From Apus apus (taxonomy: Eukaryota > Chordata > Aves > Apodiformes > Apodidae): a stretch of DNA of 64,000 bases. A program made the position numbers and the translations under genes. Shown here piece by piece: positions 1 to 12,000 of this stretch. Positions within the stretch are counted from its first letter, which is position 1, and the number at the start of each line of letters is the position of its first letter. The notes beneath the pieces are model-generated. The model made no database searches and was not told the DNA's origin. It saw only the letters and a list, made by a program, of their open reading frames with translations. The stretch lies in contig NC_067282.1 in assembly GCF_020740795.1 (NCBI RefSeq), forward strand, positions 53,451,290-53,515,289, in the 5' to 3' direction.

Positions 1-3000
1 AAATAAGTCTTCTTACTAGTATTTTGTATCCCATCAGAAAAGTTTTTATATACACTTTGCTAAAATAAAATTAGCACCTTTATAAAAAAAGATATTACCC
101 TCTGCCGATTTTTATTTCCTTTAGGAAAGTTAAGAGGTACATACCATAAACTAAAATAACTTCTTCAACACTGAGTATCAGTTTTTCCCTCCAAGTAAAG
201 AGAAAGTTCAACAGTTCAAAGAGTGCCTGAACAAGCAATATTGTTTGCATCAAGTTCCTCCAAGACAAGATGTGTTAGGATGATGTTGTTATTCATAACA
301 ATTTGCTTCTTAGAATTCTGTATGTATATCATTTCACTATTTACAGAAAGCCCAAGCTTTATCCTTGTTTCCAGCTATTCTGTACACATCAGCTCTAACA
401 GATCATCCCTTCAGCACAACATATCACTTTTGAATGCCTGCTTTCCTAAAGCAAGCCATCAACTATCCATTCATCATATACAGAGAAGGGATGCTTTGCA
501 GGGAAGCTCACAAGCCCACTGTCCACTGGGCATATGAATGGATAAGGGAATCCAAAAGGAAAATACTAAGCCAAAATAAATACTACATAATCCTCCCAGA
601 AACTGTAGTTTTTGGGAAAACACTGTATTAAAAACATTGCGATACAATAGCACTATCCAACTTTTTTATGGAGTTGACATTCTCAGAAAGTAGAGATCAG
701 GACTGGAAGACAAAGTTGACATTATGTTAAAATCAAGAATAAGTCTTCTTTAAAACAAAGAGAGAACACCGGTGAGTTTAAGATCAAAGACTTGTTAGGA
801 GATCCAAGCATTGTCTTCATGATATACTGTTTTCCTCCACATTTGAAAAGCTGAATTCTGCAAGAGTTTTAGAATTCAAAAGCTCTACCAGCCACCTGAA
901 GTTAACAGATAAAGCACAAGACTGTATTAAGATACTATTATTTCAGCCTTCAAATACTCAAACCTATTTTATACGTCCAAATCAAAAGGAGAATTGCACA
1001 GAAAAACAAGGCAATCACTCAGCTTTCATCCTGTTTCTCCATACCTTGTTTCTCCTGTACAATGTTAATTACCATTTTTGCTGCATTATTTGGTGTATTT
1101 AAACATTTTCATCATCTGCATATTTAATAAGGTAATTTTGTTGAGTGTGAGGCAAAAGCAGACCAAATCTGCTATGCCCAACATTCTCGTAATTGCTTAT
1201 TATCCATTAGTGTCAGCTTAATTTAATACAGGGTAAAACGCATTGTTTTATCACTGAGATAATTTATCATTAACATATCATTGAACTAGACACCACATAC
1301 CCCTCCAGAAGTTCCACTCATCTGTACGCAACACACTTTAGATAACTCATCAACTCTTAAAGAGACCGGTTCTAGTTAGACATAACACTAAAACTGCATT
1401 GAATGCTGCTCTTGTTAAGATTGCTGGTTTAAGAGACCGACTTCTCATCCCCATAGTCTTCCTCCCCAGACATAAATGTATTTGGGTGGCCAGAGGCATC
1501 ACATTAAGTCATGTGGCCGGTCTGAAGTCGAAACAGCATCAACAATGCACAAGACTATATTTAGAAAGGATGCTACTGTGAAGCAGAAAATAGCAAAACC
1601 TCAACCCAAATAATCAAGATACATGTTACGTGCCTTATACCATAGTGAAAAGCTCATTGCCAAGTAAGAAGTTTTCAGTTCAGCCAACAAAACTGTACTT
1701 GCTGGTTCAGCAAACTCAATCTAGCAGAAAGAGCATAGGAGAAATCAAGAGCTGACAAGATAGCTTGCTTCATTCTGTGATGAAAATTAGCTTGGTTAAC
1801 CCCATCTGCTTAATGGTTGGGTTTTTTTTACTACTCAGTCAAGCTATTCAGTCTGTCAGTTAGCTGAAATTCTCTGAATTTACTTCCAACTATGGGCAAA
1901 CCAAAAATTTAAGATATACAATGCTATCCTACTGATGTGCTGTCTTCAGTATGGCCTCCAAGAACCTTTACAAAGTAGGAAAGACCAGCATATTTTAGCA
2001 ATATGACCTAATAAACCTCATTTAAAGATGGAAAATGCCTTTTTTTTTTTTTTTTTTTAAGTCTAGGAATACACTGTTGATGGTAAAAATGGCTGTACCT
2101 CTTAAACAGTAGTCACGAGAACAAGTTAGAGAATCTATACAACATCAGAGGTATCAGCAGGTCACTTTTATCTGCTACTGCAAGACAAGACTGAATTATT
2201 TGCATCACTGCTCAGTACATTCTGCTTCAGAGATGTACAGTCAGAAGTGCTACTTGGTTGCACATATGCCAGCAGATCACCCACCAAGAACTGCTAGTCG
2301 GAGTTCATTCTTTCCTACCTCCAGATTCTGCACTGCAAGCCTAGCCAATGGCAAACGGCTTCAGTAGTTTTTCAGTCTTGGAAAACTCTAGGATTTATTC
2401 ATGAGCAAGAAGTGACAGTAAGATCACATTAGACAGCAATGCTGAACAATGTTGTAAGCAAGACACTTTGTTGACAACCCTGTTCAAAAAATCCTGGCAG
2501 GGTGCTCCATCAAAGTGCTTTGAGAGGCAGCCTAGGGAAGAAAGGAGGGCCTTCTTTTTTTCTTAAAGCCACACATCTGAACGGAGTATTCCACAACTAC
2601 TGTAACACTGGTAAGAATTCTGTGTTCAGCAGGTCAGACTAGGAGATTTTTCAGATAATAAAGTCCAGAAATTCCAACAGCTAAGAAACAGGTCAACCTG
2701 AGAGAAGTAAACATTTTTAGAAGTCTTTTATAGAAAAGACAAATACTATCTCCTCTAAACTCCTTCTTCTAAAAAAAATAAACAAAGTTAAACCTGCAAA
2801 CACTAGCCTTTTATTTAATCATTTAAACAGTGTATGTGCAGGAACATAGGAGTTCAGTGATAAAATGGACAGCATTTATGATAGCAGGAAAGACAAAACA
2901 GCAGGGGCAAAACACAGCTGAAACGGGAAGGTGAACTTCAGCACCAGACTGTATGGAAGAGATGGGGATTTTGCTCCATGCATCAAGCTAGCAAAAAAGG

Positions 3001-4807
3001 ATCACAAACCTGACATACATGTTAAGTTGCCATGAATGGTAAGTCACTGTTTTTGCTTTCTAATATAGTGATGGAAGACCTTACCCAGAGTATGTCTGAG
3101 CCAGTACAACACTTCATGCCATCACTTATTTCACGTACTTAAAATTCTGCAGAATATGCTGTCATGGCAAAAATACCTGGGATATTAGTGAATACCATCC
3201 TATGATGTATTTGGCCAACCTAAACGAATAAAAGAATCAGATAAATATTTTCCAGCTCATCTCAATGACACCACTAGTGAACTAAGAAAAAAACCAAAAC
3301 CTTCTAAAGAGGGAGGGCAGGGTAGCCAATTACTACAAAAGAAACATTTGTGTCATGGAAATACCTAAATACCTTTCATGCTCCCTCAGTATGAAAATAT
3401 TTTAATATACGTCCTTCTTCCACTCTTCCCAGGAAAGACTTGATCCCTGCAGAAGTATTAACACATATTGGATGCTCATTACACATATACGTGCTAAATC
3501 CTTGTGGAAAGCTGTCAACACTTAGGTGAACCCTGAACGATGCATATTAGGTCTTCTATTATATGTTCCGTGACCCACAATTAAATAAAGAGTACTTTAA
3601 TTTTAGAGCCATTGCTTTATTACAGAAAGGTATTTGATTTACAGCTACAGCATTTGTTCCTCTCACAACACCTAGCTATGACAAGACAAGCAGTGTTCTG
3701 ACAAGCAGTTAGAAAAAGTTAGACAAGACCACACTTAGCATTAGCAAGAATGACAAGCAAATGACAGATCACCTTCCAGTATCAGGAACCCCAGCATCAA
3801 AAAACTATCCACTTACACAGGGTTAAGTGCTTACTGAAACATTCCCTTTCGAGATAACAGAACCACACGGAAAGCACATGCATATATCGTGAATAAAAGC
3901 CCCAAGAGAGAAAATCTTGCTGAGGCTGTTTATGATGTCGTCACCTGGGTAAAGCCAGGCCAAAAAAGCATACTTTTCTCTCTCCCTCACTCCCAGCTGC
4001 CTCAGCTCACCACTAACACCTTTACTTTCAGCAGTTCGAATCAAACGAATGCACCCAGTTGCGAACTGGCAAGCACAGCTACCGTGTGCTAGCACAGCAC
4101 CGACAGCAGAGGCAAGCAACACATGAAAACATTCCCACTACGCTTGCCAGCACTCATCTTTCATTCTGCACCACGCAGAGACAGAAAAACGCGTTTTAGT
4201 TGTAAAGCGCGCAGCCACGAGTAAGAGGAAGAAGAAAAAAAAACCACCACCAAAACACAACAGAAACCCAAACGCTTTTCCACCGCTGTTTCCAGAGGCA
4301 CAAGAAAACACTTCAGCCGAAGCGCCGGCTGCACCCGCTCCACAGGTGGGGCAGGCAGCAGGGCCCCGCACCCAGCCCGGGGCAGGTCCCGCTGCGCGGG
4401 GGGGCGGCAGGGGCACCGGGAGCCCTGCTGCGGTCCCCTGCTGCTGCGGTCCCCGGCCACCCCCGCCGCCTCACGCCGCGGAGAGCCGGGCAGCGGGGAG
4501 GGCGGGAGCGCCCGGCCGTGCCCGCCGCATCCCACGGCGCCCTGCCGTCCCCTCCCGCCCCGCCTGCGGCGGCACCGGCCCCTCATCCCGCCCGCAGCAG
4601 CCGCCGGGGGGGCCGGGGAGCCCCAGCCCGGCACGGGGCCGCGCCGGCCTCCCCTCCCGCGTCCCGCCAGCGTGACAGCCCCGCTCGGCCAGGGAGGGCT
4701 CGAAGGGCCCCCCTCGTCCTCCTCCTCCTCCTCCGGGGCCGCCGCCTGCCCCCCCCGCCCCCCCCGCGCAGCCCCGGCGGCCGCTCCCGCCCCGCCCCCG
4801 CGCTCAC
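1..4807 (-). other. DOCK9: DOCK9 intron 1 (5' part)
   Basis: This stretch lies downstream of the splice donor of DOCK9 coding exon 1, so it is inferred to be the start of DOCK9 intron 1 on the minus strand. It is AT-rich, with GC rising only beyond about 4.3 kb as the CpG island begins. I see no second DOCK9 exon, no recognisable repeat and no other coding region. The only simple-sequence feature is a run of 19 T at 2040-2058. The short open frames here lack homology I can recognise and look like chance. Confidence 0.75.
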
Positions 4808-4933
4808 CAGCAGGACGGAGCCGCGCACCACCTCGGAGACGCTCTGCCGCAGCTCGGCCGCCGTGCCGGGCTTGCTCAGCGCCCGAGTGAACTTCCGAGT
4901 CTCCGGGGCCACCGCTGCCGCTGCCCCGGCCAT
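4808..4933 (-). CDS. DOCK9: DOCK9 coding exon 1 (N-terminus of dedicator of cytokinesis 9)
   Basis: This exon encodes the first 42 residues of DOCK9 (zizimin-1), a DOCK-D family guanine nucleotide exchange factor that activates CDC42 through a C-terminal DHR2 domain not in this window. The diagnostic stretch begins at residue 11 ([13 protein letters not shown]) and runs through [18 protein letters not shown], the conserved N-terminal segment shared by DOCK9, DOCK10 and DOCK11. The terminal LL and the adjacent UBAC2 gene point to DOCK9. The start ATG at 4933 has a strong Kozak context (GGCGGCCATGG). The exon ends on a perfect donor, CTG|GTGAGCG, at 4808/4807, in phase 0. Residues 2-10 are an alanine-rich leader that differs between alternative DOCK9 first exons, so other promoters outside the window are likely. 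The assignment rests on residue matching by eye; DOCK11 is the main alternative but does not fit the synteny. Confidence 0.93.
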
Positions 4934-4955
4934 GGCCGCCCCGCGCCGCCCTCCC

Positions 4956-4985
4956 GGCCCGGCCCGGCCCGGCCCGGCCCGGCCC
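4956..4985 (-). repeat. GGGCC pentamer array, six units, in the DOCK9 5' leader
   Basis: Six tandem GGCCC units on the plus strand read as GGGCC in the DOCK9 sense direction. The array ends 22 bp before the DOCK9 start codon, so it probably lies in the 5' UTR. Such G-rich arrays can form quadruplexes in DNA or RNA. Confidence 0.85.
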
Positions 4986-5255
4986 GTCCCGCCGAGCGGC
5001 CCCTCCGGCAGCGCGAGGGGGGGGGGGGGGGTTGGCGGGGAGGGCGCGAGCCCCGCCGGCGCGTGCCGCAGCGGCGCCGCTGCTGGCAGGTAGCCCCTCC
5101 CCCCGCGCGGAGGAGCCGCGCGCGCCCGCGCAACCGCCGCCGCCGCCGCCGCCTGGGAGGGGAGGGGGGGGGGGTGGGGGGGCGCGAAGGGGCGGGGCCG
5201 GGCGCGCGGCAGGCCGAGGCCCCGCCCCCACCTGTTCCCCCCAGGCGCTCTGCTG

Positions 5256-5303
5256 ATTGGGCGCCCCGTTACCTGCCCGGCTGCGGCGCCCCGCCCTCAT
5301 TGG
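5256..5303 (-). promoter_or_regulatory. Paired CCAAT boxes (NF-Y type) upstream of DOCK9
   Basis: ATTGG occurs at 5256-5260 and again at 5299-5303, giving two CCAAT boxes on the minus strand 43 bp apart. Both have typical NF-Y flanks (CCAATCAG and CCAATGAG). They lie about 320-370 bp upstream of the DOCK9 start codon, inside the CpG island and next to GC boxes. The arrangement suggests a DOCK9 transcription start somewhere between about 4.95 and 5.2 kb. Confidence 0.6.
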
Positions 5304-5482
5304 CTGAGCGCGGGACCGAGGCCGGGAGGGAGGGGAGGGGAGGGCCGGGAGTGGCCGCAGCCGGAAGTTCCCGCCCTTGCCGGGCAGGCGCCGCTCCCCC
5401 CCCCCCCCCCCCCCCCCCTCGGCGGGGCGGGCTGCGGGCCGGCCGGGGCCGTGTGCGGGGCCGTGCCCGCGGGGGGGGGGGG

Positions 5483-5508
5483 GAGCCGAGCCGAGCCGAG
5501 CCGAGCCG
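5483..5508. repeat. Short GAGCC pentamer array
   Basis: About five units of the pentamer (plus-strand GAGCC) follow directly after a run of 13 G inside the DOCK9 CpG island. It is a simple-sequence tract that may vary in length. Confidence 0.7.
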
Positions 5509-5889
5509 GACCGGACTCCTGCTCCCGGCGGAGCGCGGCCGGAGCGGCAGGTGAAGGTGCCGCGTCCCGGGGAGGAGCGCGGTGGCATCCGGGCCCTGCC
5601 CGCCCCCCCCCCGCCCGGGCCCTGCGGCAGCGGCCCCTGCCCGCGGTAGCAGTGCCCGTGCCCGTCGGTCGGTAGAGGGGCGTGCGGGCCCTGTGCAAGC
5701 ACGTGACGGGGCGAGGAAGTCGGAGAGTTTGGGAATTCGGTGCTGGAGCTGCCGCGCCCGCAGCTGGGAACGGGGCCGGGGGGGGGCTGTTGCTGTAGGG
5801 GCTCGTGCAGGCGCGTGGAGCTTCGCCGCCTGCCAGTGCCCCCCGCACGGTTCCCGTGGGAGAAACCCGCAGCCTGGGCTGGGCGGGGA

Positions 5890-6000
5890 AGGGGCACGAA
5901 AGGTGGTCTGAGTTCCAGCCCCCCTGCACGGGCAGGGACGCCTCCCAGCAGCCCGGGTTGCTGCACGCCCCATCCCCCCTGCCCTGGAGCAGCTCCCCCA
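5890..6000 (-). mobile_element. Degraded CR1 3' tail in the DOCK9 CpG island
   Basis: The segment beginning with GTTCCAGCCCCCCTGCACGG and continuing through 'gggcagggacgcctccca', 'gggttgctgcacgccccat' and 'ccctgccctggagcagc' parallels the antisense 3' region of CR1, as seen more clearly at 34190-34260. It is diverged and truncated. The element's own sense strand is the minus strand. It sits about 1 kb upstream of the DOCK9 start. Confidence 0.55.
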
Positions 6001-6019
6001 GAGAGGCTTGTCAGTAACG

Positions 6020-9000
6020 GTGCTGCGGCACTCGGGGGATGCACCAGGCGCCCCATGGCCGCGTTTAAATGTCTGGAGCTTTTGGCAGCTCCGTGCCTTT
6101 GCCTTCTTAGGCATCTTTTCGTATAAACTACAACCACTTTTCTACACGGAATATACAGGTTAGCGCTGGTGGTAAGCGGCTGAGTGCTGGGGGTGAGGTG
6201 AGGAGGGCTTTCAGGTGGGGGGGGGGAAAAGAAGAAGAAAAAAAAAAAAGCTCTCAGAGTGACTTGTGTCTGAGGTTGTGTCCTGGCAAAAGGCCTGCCA
6301 GACAAAGGGCCTGCTTTTTTGGATGCTTCACGGATGCATCTGTAACTAATAAGATTCCAAATAATTGAGGCAATCTTTTCAGAAGGAGGATAAGATGTCC
6401 GAATACACAAGTGTGTAGCTTACACCGAGGGAGTTTTTGTTGGTAAAGGGTCTTTCTGCAGATCCTTTGCAGACCTGTATCAAAAGGTTCATTTATTCAA
6501 GAGCATGAGCTGTGTTTTTTTTTAGCAGAATGTCTGCCACAACTTGAGCATTCTTACTAGTTTATGCTTTCTTAAAGAAAGACAGAATGTGAAGTGAGGG
6601 AGACTTGTCAGGATCATTAAAGATATCTAGAGTTCCTGATTTCACAAATCCAAGACCCGCTGTGTTTATGAGACAGTATTTAGGCTGATAAAGCAGAAAA
6701 TTGGATACTGGTGAGACATAATATCTGAATACAGAGCTGGATGAGCAGCCATACCAATATCTAGCTAGAGTAACTAGAATGAGCTATATTAGGATCATCT
6801 CAATCTGTAAGATATATCTGCATTTCAAACCTCCAAAAGGAAACATGCCCTAGTTTTTATATAAATAATAGATGACCATTTTCTAAAATAAAGTAACATG
6901 TTGTTTTCAGAGCACTCAGGTGCTTTCAGTTCTGACAATTCTGACAAAAATCAGTTTACTCATTTTATGGTTGCTTGAATGTAAAATGGCATAATTTGAC
7001 TACATTTGCTATATATAAAGTATTTCTCATATATATTATGTGGCTTTGCTGGAAAAGGGACAGAAAGAAGAAGAAAACTCTGAGTTATACCTCTGTAGAG
7101 TGAGAACCAGTAACTGGCAGGTAAAATTATACTAATTTAGAATAAACACAAGATCCGTTCCTTTTAGCCACATGAGGTGTTACTTGGTGTAGTACCCCTA
7201 AGGGGCCACTAAACTTGTATCTCTCAAATTCTTAATTAAGATTCGATATCTTTTCTAAATCCTGGGCTCTGAGTCATCTCTCAAATTATGGACTCAAAGT
7301 TCACATTATAAAATTCCGTGACTTCTGTTGCTATGGATGTCAAGCTAGATATTTGTAATAGCCTTCCTGGCCTGCAGATCCATTCAGTTAGGAGAGAAAA
7401 GAGCTGATGAGCTAATGACCACCAAATCATAACAAATGATGTGGTTGGAGTAAGTGCTAAATGAATAGATGAAGCAAGGGAGGACTTGCTGAACATTAGA
7501 TATGCAGACAGTCTGGAGGTGAACAGATGATAAACAACTTAGAACTGGATCTCAAAATCCGGAACATTAGATATGCAGACAGTCTGGAGGTGAACAGATG
7601 ATAAACAACTGAGAACTAGATCTCAAAATCCAGAGAGGATGTGTTCCTTTTTTGGTGCTCTAAAAGGCAGAAGCATAAAATACTATCAACATATAGCTTT
7701 TTATCAGTATTTTAATGTAAAATGAGCTACTAGTTCTTTATACTTATAAAAATTAAAGAAAAACAGTACTGCTGAGGAGTGGCTTTCTTAGCATCTTCAA
7801 ATATAAAAACCCATTCAGGGATGTTGTGGAGCAAGTTCATTGGAGCTCCTTTTTAAAATTCTCCCAATGTCTGAAAGGAATAATGGAGTTTTTTCTCTGC
7901 ATCTGGCCAAGTCTGACTTTTTCCCAGATGCAGCTAACTGTCCTTCAAAATATTATGCAAGAAGTGCACACGTATTTCTGAATAGCAGCTTTTAGTTCTT
8001 TCTTTGCCTTTTCCTGTGGAGCATAACAGTGTGCCAAAGTTTATGTACAAAAATGTACAAACATTTACAAATTGCTTTGATTATACAGCACTGATATACC
8101 CCATGAAATCCATAATATGCATTCTTAAGATAGCATCAGTTTTTGTAAGAGGGTGTCCCCAGGTCTACAAAGTCTTTTATTCATCTTAAATTCAAATACC
8201 TGAAACTGGCTGTTTAGTGTAAGGAAGAGGAAATGTGTATTTCCACTGAGCAGATACACCATAAATTGTCTTGATGTCGTTTCTTTAGATTATATTAATA
8301 AGAAAGAGTATGTGCATGTATCTGTTTCTCTGTTGCTCAAAAGTGGAAATGAAAAAAATAACGGTTTATTCCTTACGTGGAAATCTGGGTATGTTATGCA
8401 GTGAGGGGCAGGAGGACTAAGGGGCAGTTTCTCATTAAGTTCCAACGCATTATTGTCCATAAAACTACCTGCCTTACCTGCTTCACAGAATGGTGTCATC
8501 ACTTTCAGTGTGACTCTGTGATTTAGGCTTAATTAATTGTGACTGTGGCAACTGAAACTTGAGGAAGGACCAAGTAACTGTTCTGATCTTTTTACCCATT
8601 CAGGTGCAATGCTAAAAGCTCATTTTTCCAATTATTTTCTCATGTTCAGTGGAGGTATTGCAGGATTAATATAAACAACTAAATCTCTGCACTGATGCAT
8701 GGCATAAATGCAGCTGCTTTTGTCTTAGAAGCAGAGGTGATGTTACCGCTCATGCCCTGGCTAAACTCCGACTAGGGTAGCTATGGTTCCATGTGAATAA
8801 ATTCCTATGCAATTTCAGAATGATACAAAATCTTTCACTTTCTGCCTTTTCCACTGACTTGTAAGACAGCTATGACACCTCTTTCAGTTTATCAATTAAT
8901 CACTTTTAATTGAGGCTTCTGCAATAATGTTTCTTCTTCAGTCTTAGTTTTACCTGTGAGTATTAGTAATTAGAGAGTTAGTCATATATATATAATGTGA

Positions 9001-12000
9001 ACAGAATTCCACATAATTTTCTTCCTGAAGGCTACATTTAACAAAAGTAAAAATGGATGCATAAGGTTTTGTACCAATTAACTCAGAATTTTTAAATTAT
9101 TTAGAGTTTAATTTCTACAACTGAAAATGTTTGTTTACTTTCAGAACTTTCACTGAACTGCGGTTTAGGGTTACTGTGTACTTTTAAGAGATGCCTCATG
9201 TCATGTCACAGTTGCCACCAGCTGCTTAAGTGCATACCATGAAACACATCTTTCATTTATTATCAGCATAAGGGTTGTTGTAGCCTTTAGAAGAGGATTT
9301 TTCTGCTCAGTAGTGATGGAGATTTCCCACTAAGCCAGACCATATGTTGATTTCTTATCTGTAATCAGTCTAGATATTGTCAAAGATGTTTCCATTAAAA
9401 CTACAGAATTATTCTGGTACTTCAGTTCTTCATTGTTCAGGTACAGTATTTCATATGATGAGACTACATCCCTTGCTACACAAACCAGAAGTATATCTCT
9501 TGCAGTTTTCATATGTGTGGCTCCCCACCCACTTTAAACTAAGAGCAGCATGGAGGAGATGGCTGATAACCTACTAACATAAAAGTACTGAGGAGGTCTC
9601 CTACAGACACTGTAATTCAAAGTAGTCTTTATGACGACAAATCCTCCATTTTTTACTTGGCTGCACATTCCTTTAGTTTAGCATAGCTGACACTTCTTTC
9701 ATTCTGAGTAGGTAACTTCTTCATACACAAAGAATTTGGGTAAGTGTTCCTTGTTTCGAGGTCCATTTAGATACAGTTCCAAGACATGAGCTGAGAAATA
9801 AGTAATGGGATGTGAGCTGTATTCAGCAAAGCAATCAAGTGGTGTTTGTTTACACTGGATGTGAGTCCAAAAGCTCATAGTTCTTATTTCCATGGCAGAG
9901 TAATTGATGCAGCAGAGATCTTTGCTGGCACCAGGGAACAGTTTTCACCATATGCTGTTCACAAGAAAAGGAAAACAGATTTTTTTTTTGTATAGTGCAT
10001 ACTTGTCCAGTATCCAGTACAGTAGCAGATTCAGGAGCTTGTTTCCCCAGTATAAATATATTCTCCAAAATACACGACTTTGGTTCCTATGCTTTTGTCC
10101 TTGCCAGTTCATCTGGCTGTCATTTATAATAATCATAGCAGTTATACTGTCACAAATAAATGTCATACACTGTCATAAAATAAAATAATCTATACTGTAT
10201 TTTTAATATATACAATGTGCAGCTAATAAAAACGGCATAATTGTTGATTTCTACAGGCTAAAGGTTTGGCAGATTTTGAAGCTGCTTCTTCCTATCCTGT
10301 GGTTGAGTAAATCAGTGGAAGCAGTTTGTAAACTTTTCAAAGCTATTTTTAAATAGCTGTAGGGCAATCTTAAAACAAAAAACCCAAGCAAAACCAAAAA
10401 AAAGGAATGCATATCCAAACCCAAAAGAAATTATTTATAGGTTTTGAAAGTTTCCTGTCTCTTTATATTTTTTGCATATTTGTAGCCTATGATGGTATAC
10501 CACAACAATAAGCCTTATTCATATGGGTAGCCACAATGAAACTACTAGAAATAATCACATGAGGAACAGCTGCAAGACTGAATTTGTGGATGTGTTGTAA
10601 ATAAGAAAATCATAAAACAGAATGCTGAAATTACTATGACTAGTACAGAACTAACTGGCAGAAGTCAGACATCTTTCCAAGAAATAAACATAAATACTTT
10701 ATAATCGATCTTGGACTATAAAACATACTTTGGAATTTATAGCCTGGTGCAAGCTACGTAAAAGCAGTATCTCCTAATCAAAGTAATAATTCAAATGTTT
10801 ATTTGGAACCATTCAAATGTGGTGAATTACCAGTGTGTCTTAGAATAAAACTCAGATTCCTTAGGAAAGCAGTTGGATTTTGCTTAGCTGTTAAGCACAA
10901 CATTCTTGGAGGGAGATCCCTCTGTGTGAATCAATACAGACCGACTCGAGATTCCTGCTGTCTCCTATTTTCCAATGAAACATGATGAATGGAAGCTCAT
11001 GAGCATTTGTCAGCCTTCCTGTGCAAGGACAAAGGAAAAAGGTCATTCTAGACTTGTTTTCTTAGGTTTTCCTGATATGCCCTTTAATTTGTATTTATGT
11101 TGTTTCAGAAAAAAAGTACACAAAAAAGAAAAAAAAAATTACATTCTGAACTGGTCTTGCTCGCTACAGAGTATTTATTTATATTGCTTACATTTTACTT
11201 TTTTGTCTTCCAAAAGCTACCAAACAGTCCTTACATTTAATTTTAATTCCATGTGTGAACAAAATAAGTTGTCAACAAAGTGATTGGATTATTGTCTCTT
11301 TGCAAGCTCCAGCTGCCTTGTTCTATGCAGCATTATCTGTAGCAATCATAACATCTGAATTCAATAAGCTTACAGAAGCTTATTAAGCAATATGACTTGG
11401 ATTTTCTTCATGGAAAAAAAAAAGAAAAAAAAAAGTGTGTCTGCTGGAGTGTTTTTGAATGTTTTAAAATAATATTTCATCCATTCACCCATCCACATAT
11501 TATCATCTTTTTTTCTGTTAAGACAAAAGTTCACAGAAAGAGGCCTCCAAAGCCTGTGGTGTAGAGTGGGGAACTAATTGCAGGACATCCCTGGAAGGCT
11601 CTGTCACCTCCATTGGAAGTCTCTGCAGAAGAGCCTCACATTTCAGAAAATGGAGTAGCCAAATACAGATTTATTTTGAAGCCATGTCATCCTCAGGTCC
11701 TCTCATAAACACTCCGCAGCTGTGCTCTAGACGGACAAATCCTTCAGAAGCCAACATGGCTTACACTCCAAAGATAAAAGCAGCTGTAAGGAAACATGAG
11801 GCCACAGGTTTACTGGCACATTCCAGTGGCTGCAGCAGTGACAATTTGTTTGTAAACCTCACATTTGCTATACAAACAACCATATTAACATATATGTTAT
11901 TTATTTTACATATTTAATAAGCAAACAAAGTCTTGTGTATTGCTTTTTCTCATGCAAATTTTGATTCCCTTTCTCAGCAGGCTTGCTCAATCCTATGATA

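Larger units (their letters stand above)
4310..6010. promoter_or_regulatory. CpG island at the DOCK9 5' end
   Basis: The DNA switches from AT-rich to extremely GC-rich and CpG-dense over about 1.7 kb, covering the DOCK9 start codon and reaching about 1 kb upstream of it. It contains GC boxes (GGGGCGGGGC at 5189-5198), long G and C runs (15 G at 5017-5031, 23 C at 5396-5418, 13 G at 5471-5483) and short pentamer arrays. This is a typical vertebrate CpG-island promoter. Many open frames cross it on both strands, but they are artefacts of stop-poor GC-rich sequence. A divergent plus-strand transcript is possible but not demonstrated. Confidence 0.85.

Noticed and set aside
4161-6410. 749-residue open frame on the minus strand
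   Set aside because: It runs through a CpG island where stop codons are rare and is dominated by Gly, Ala, Pro and Arg runs encoded by homopolymers. The real DOCK9 exon lies in a different frame.
9330-10166. Several minus-strand frames of 60-73 residues that look somewhat protein-like
   Set aside because: No domain, no consistent splice sites and no recognisable relative. The frames change every 200 bp, so a decayed retrocopy is possible but unsupported.
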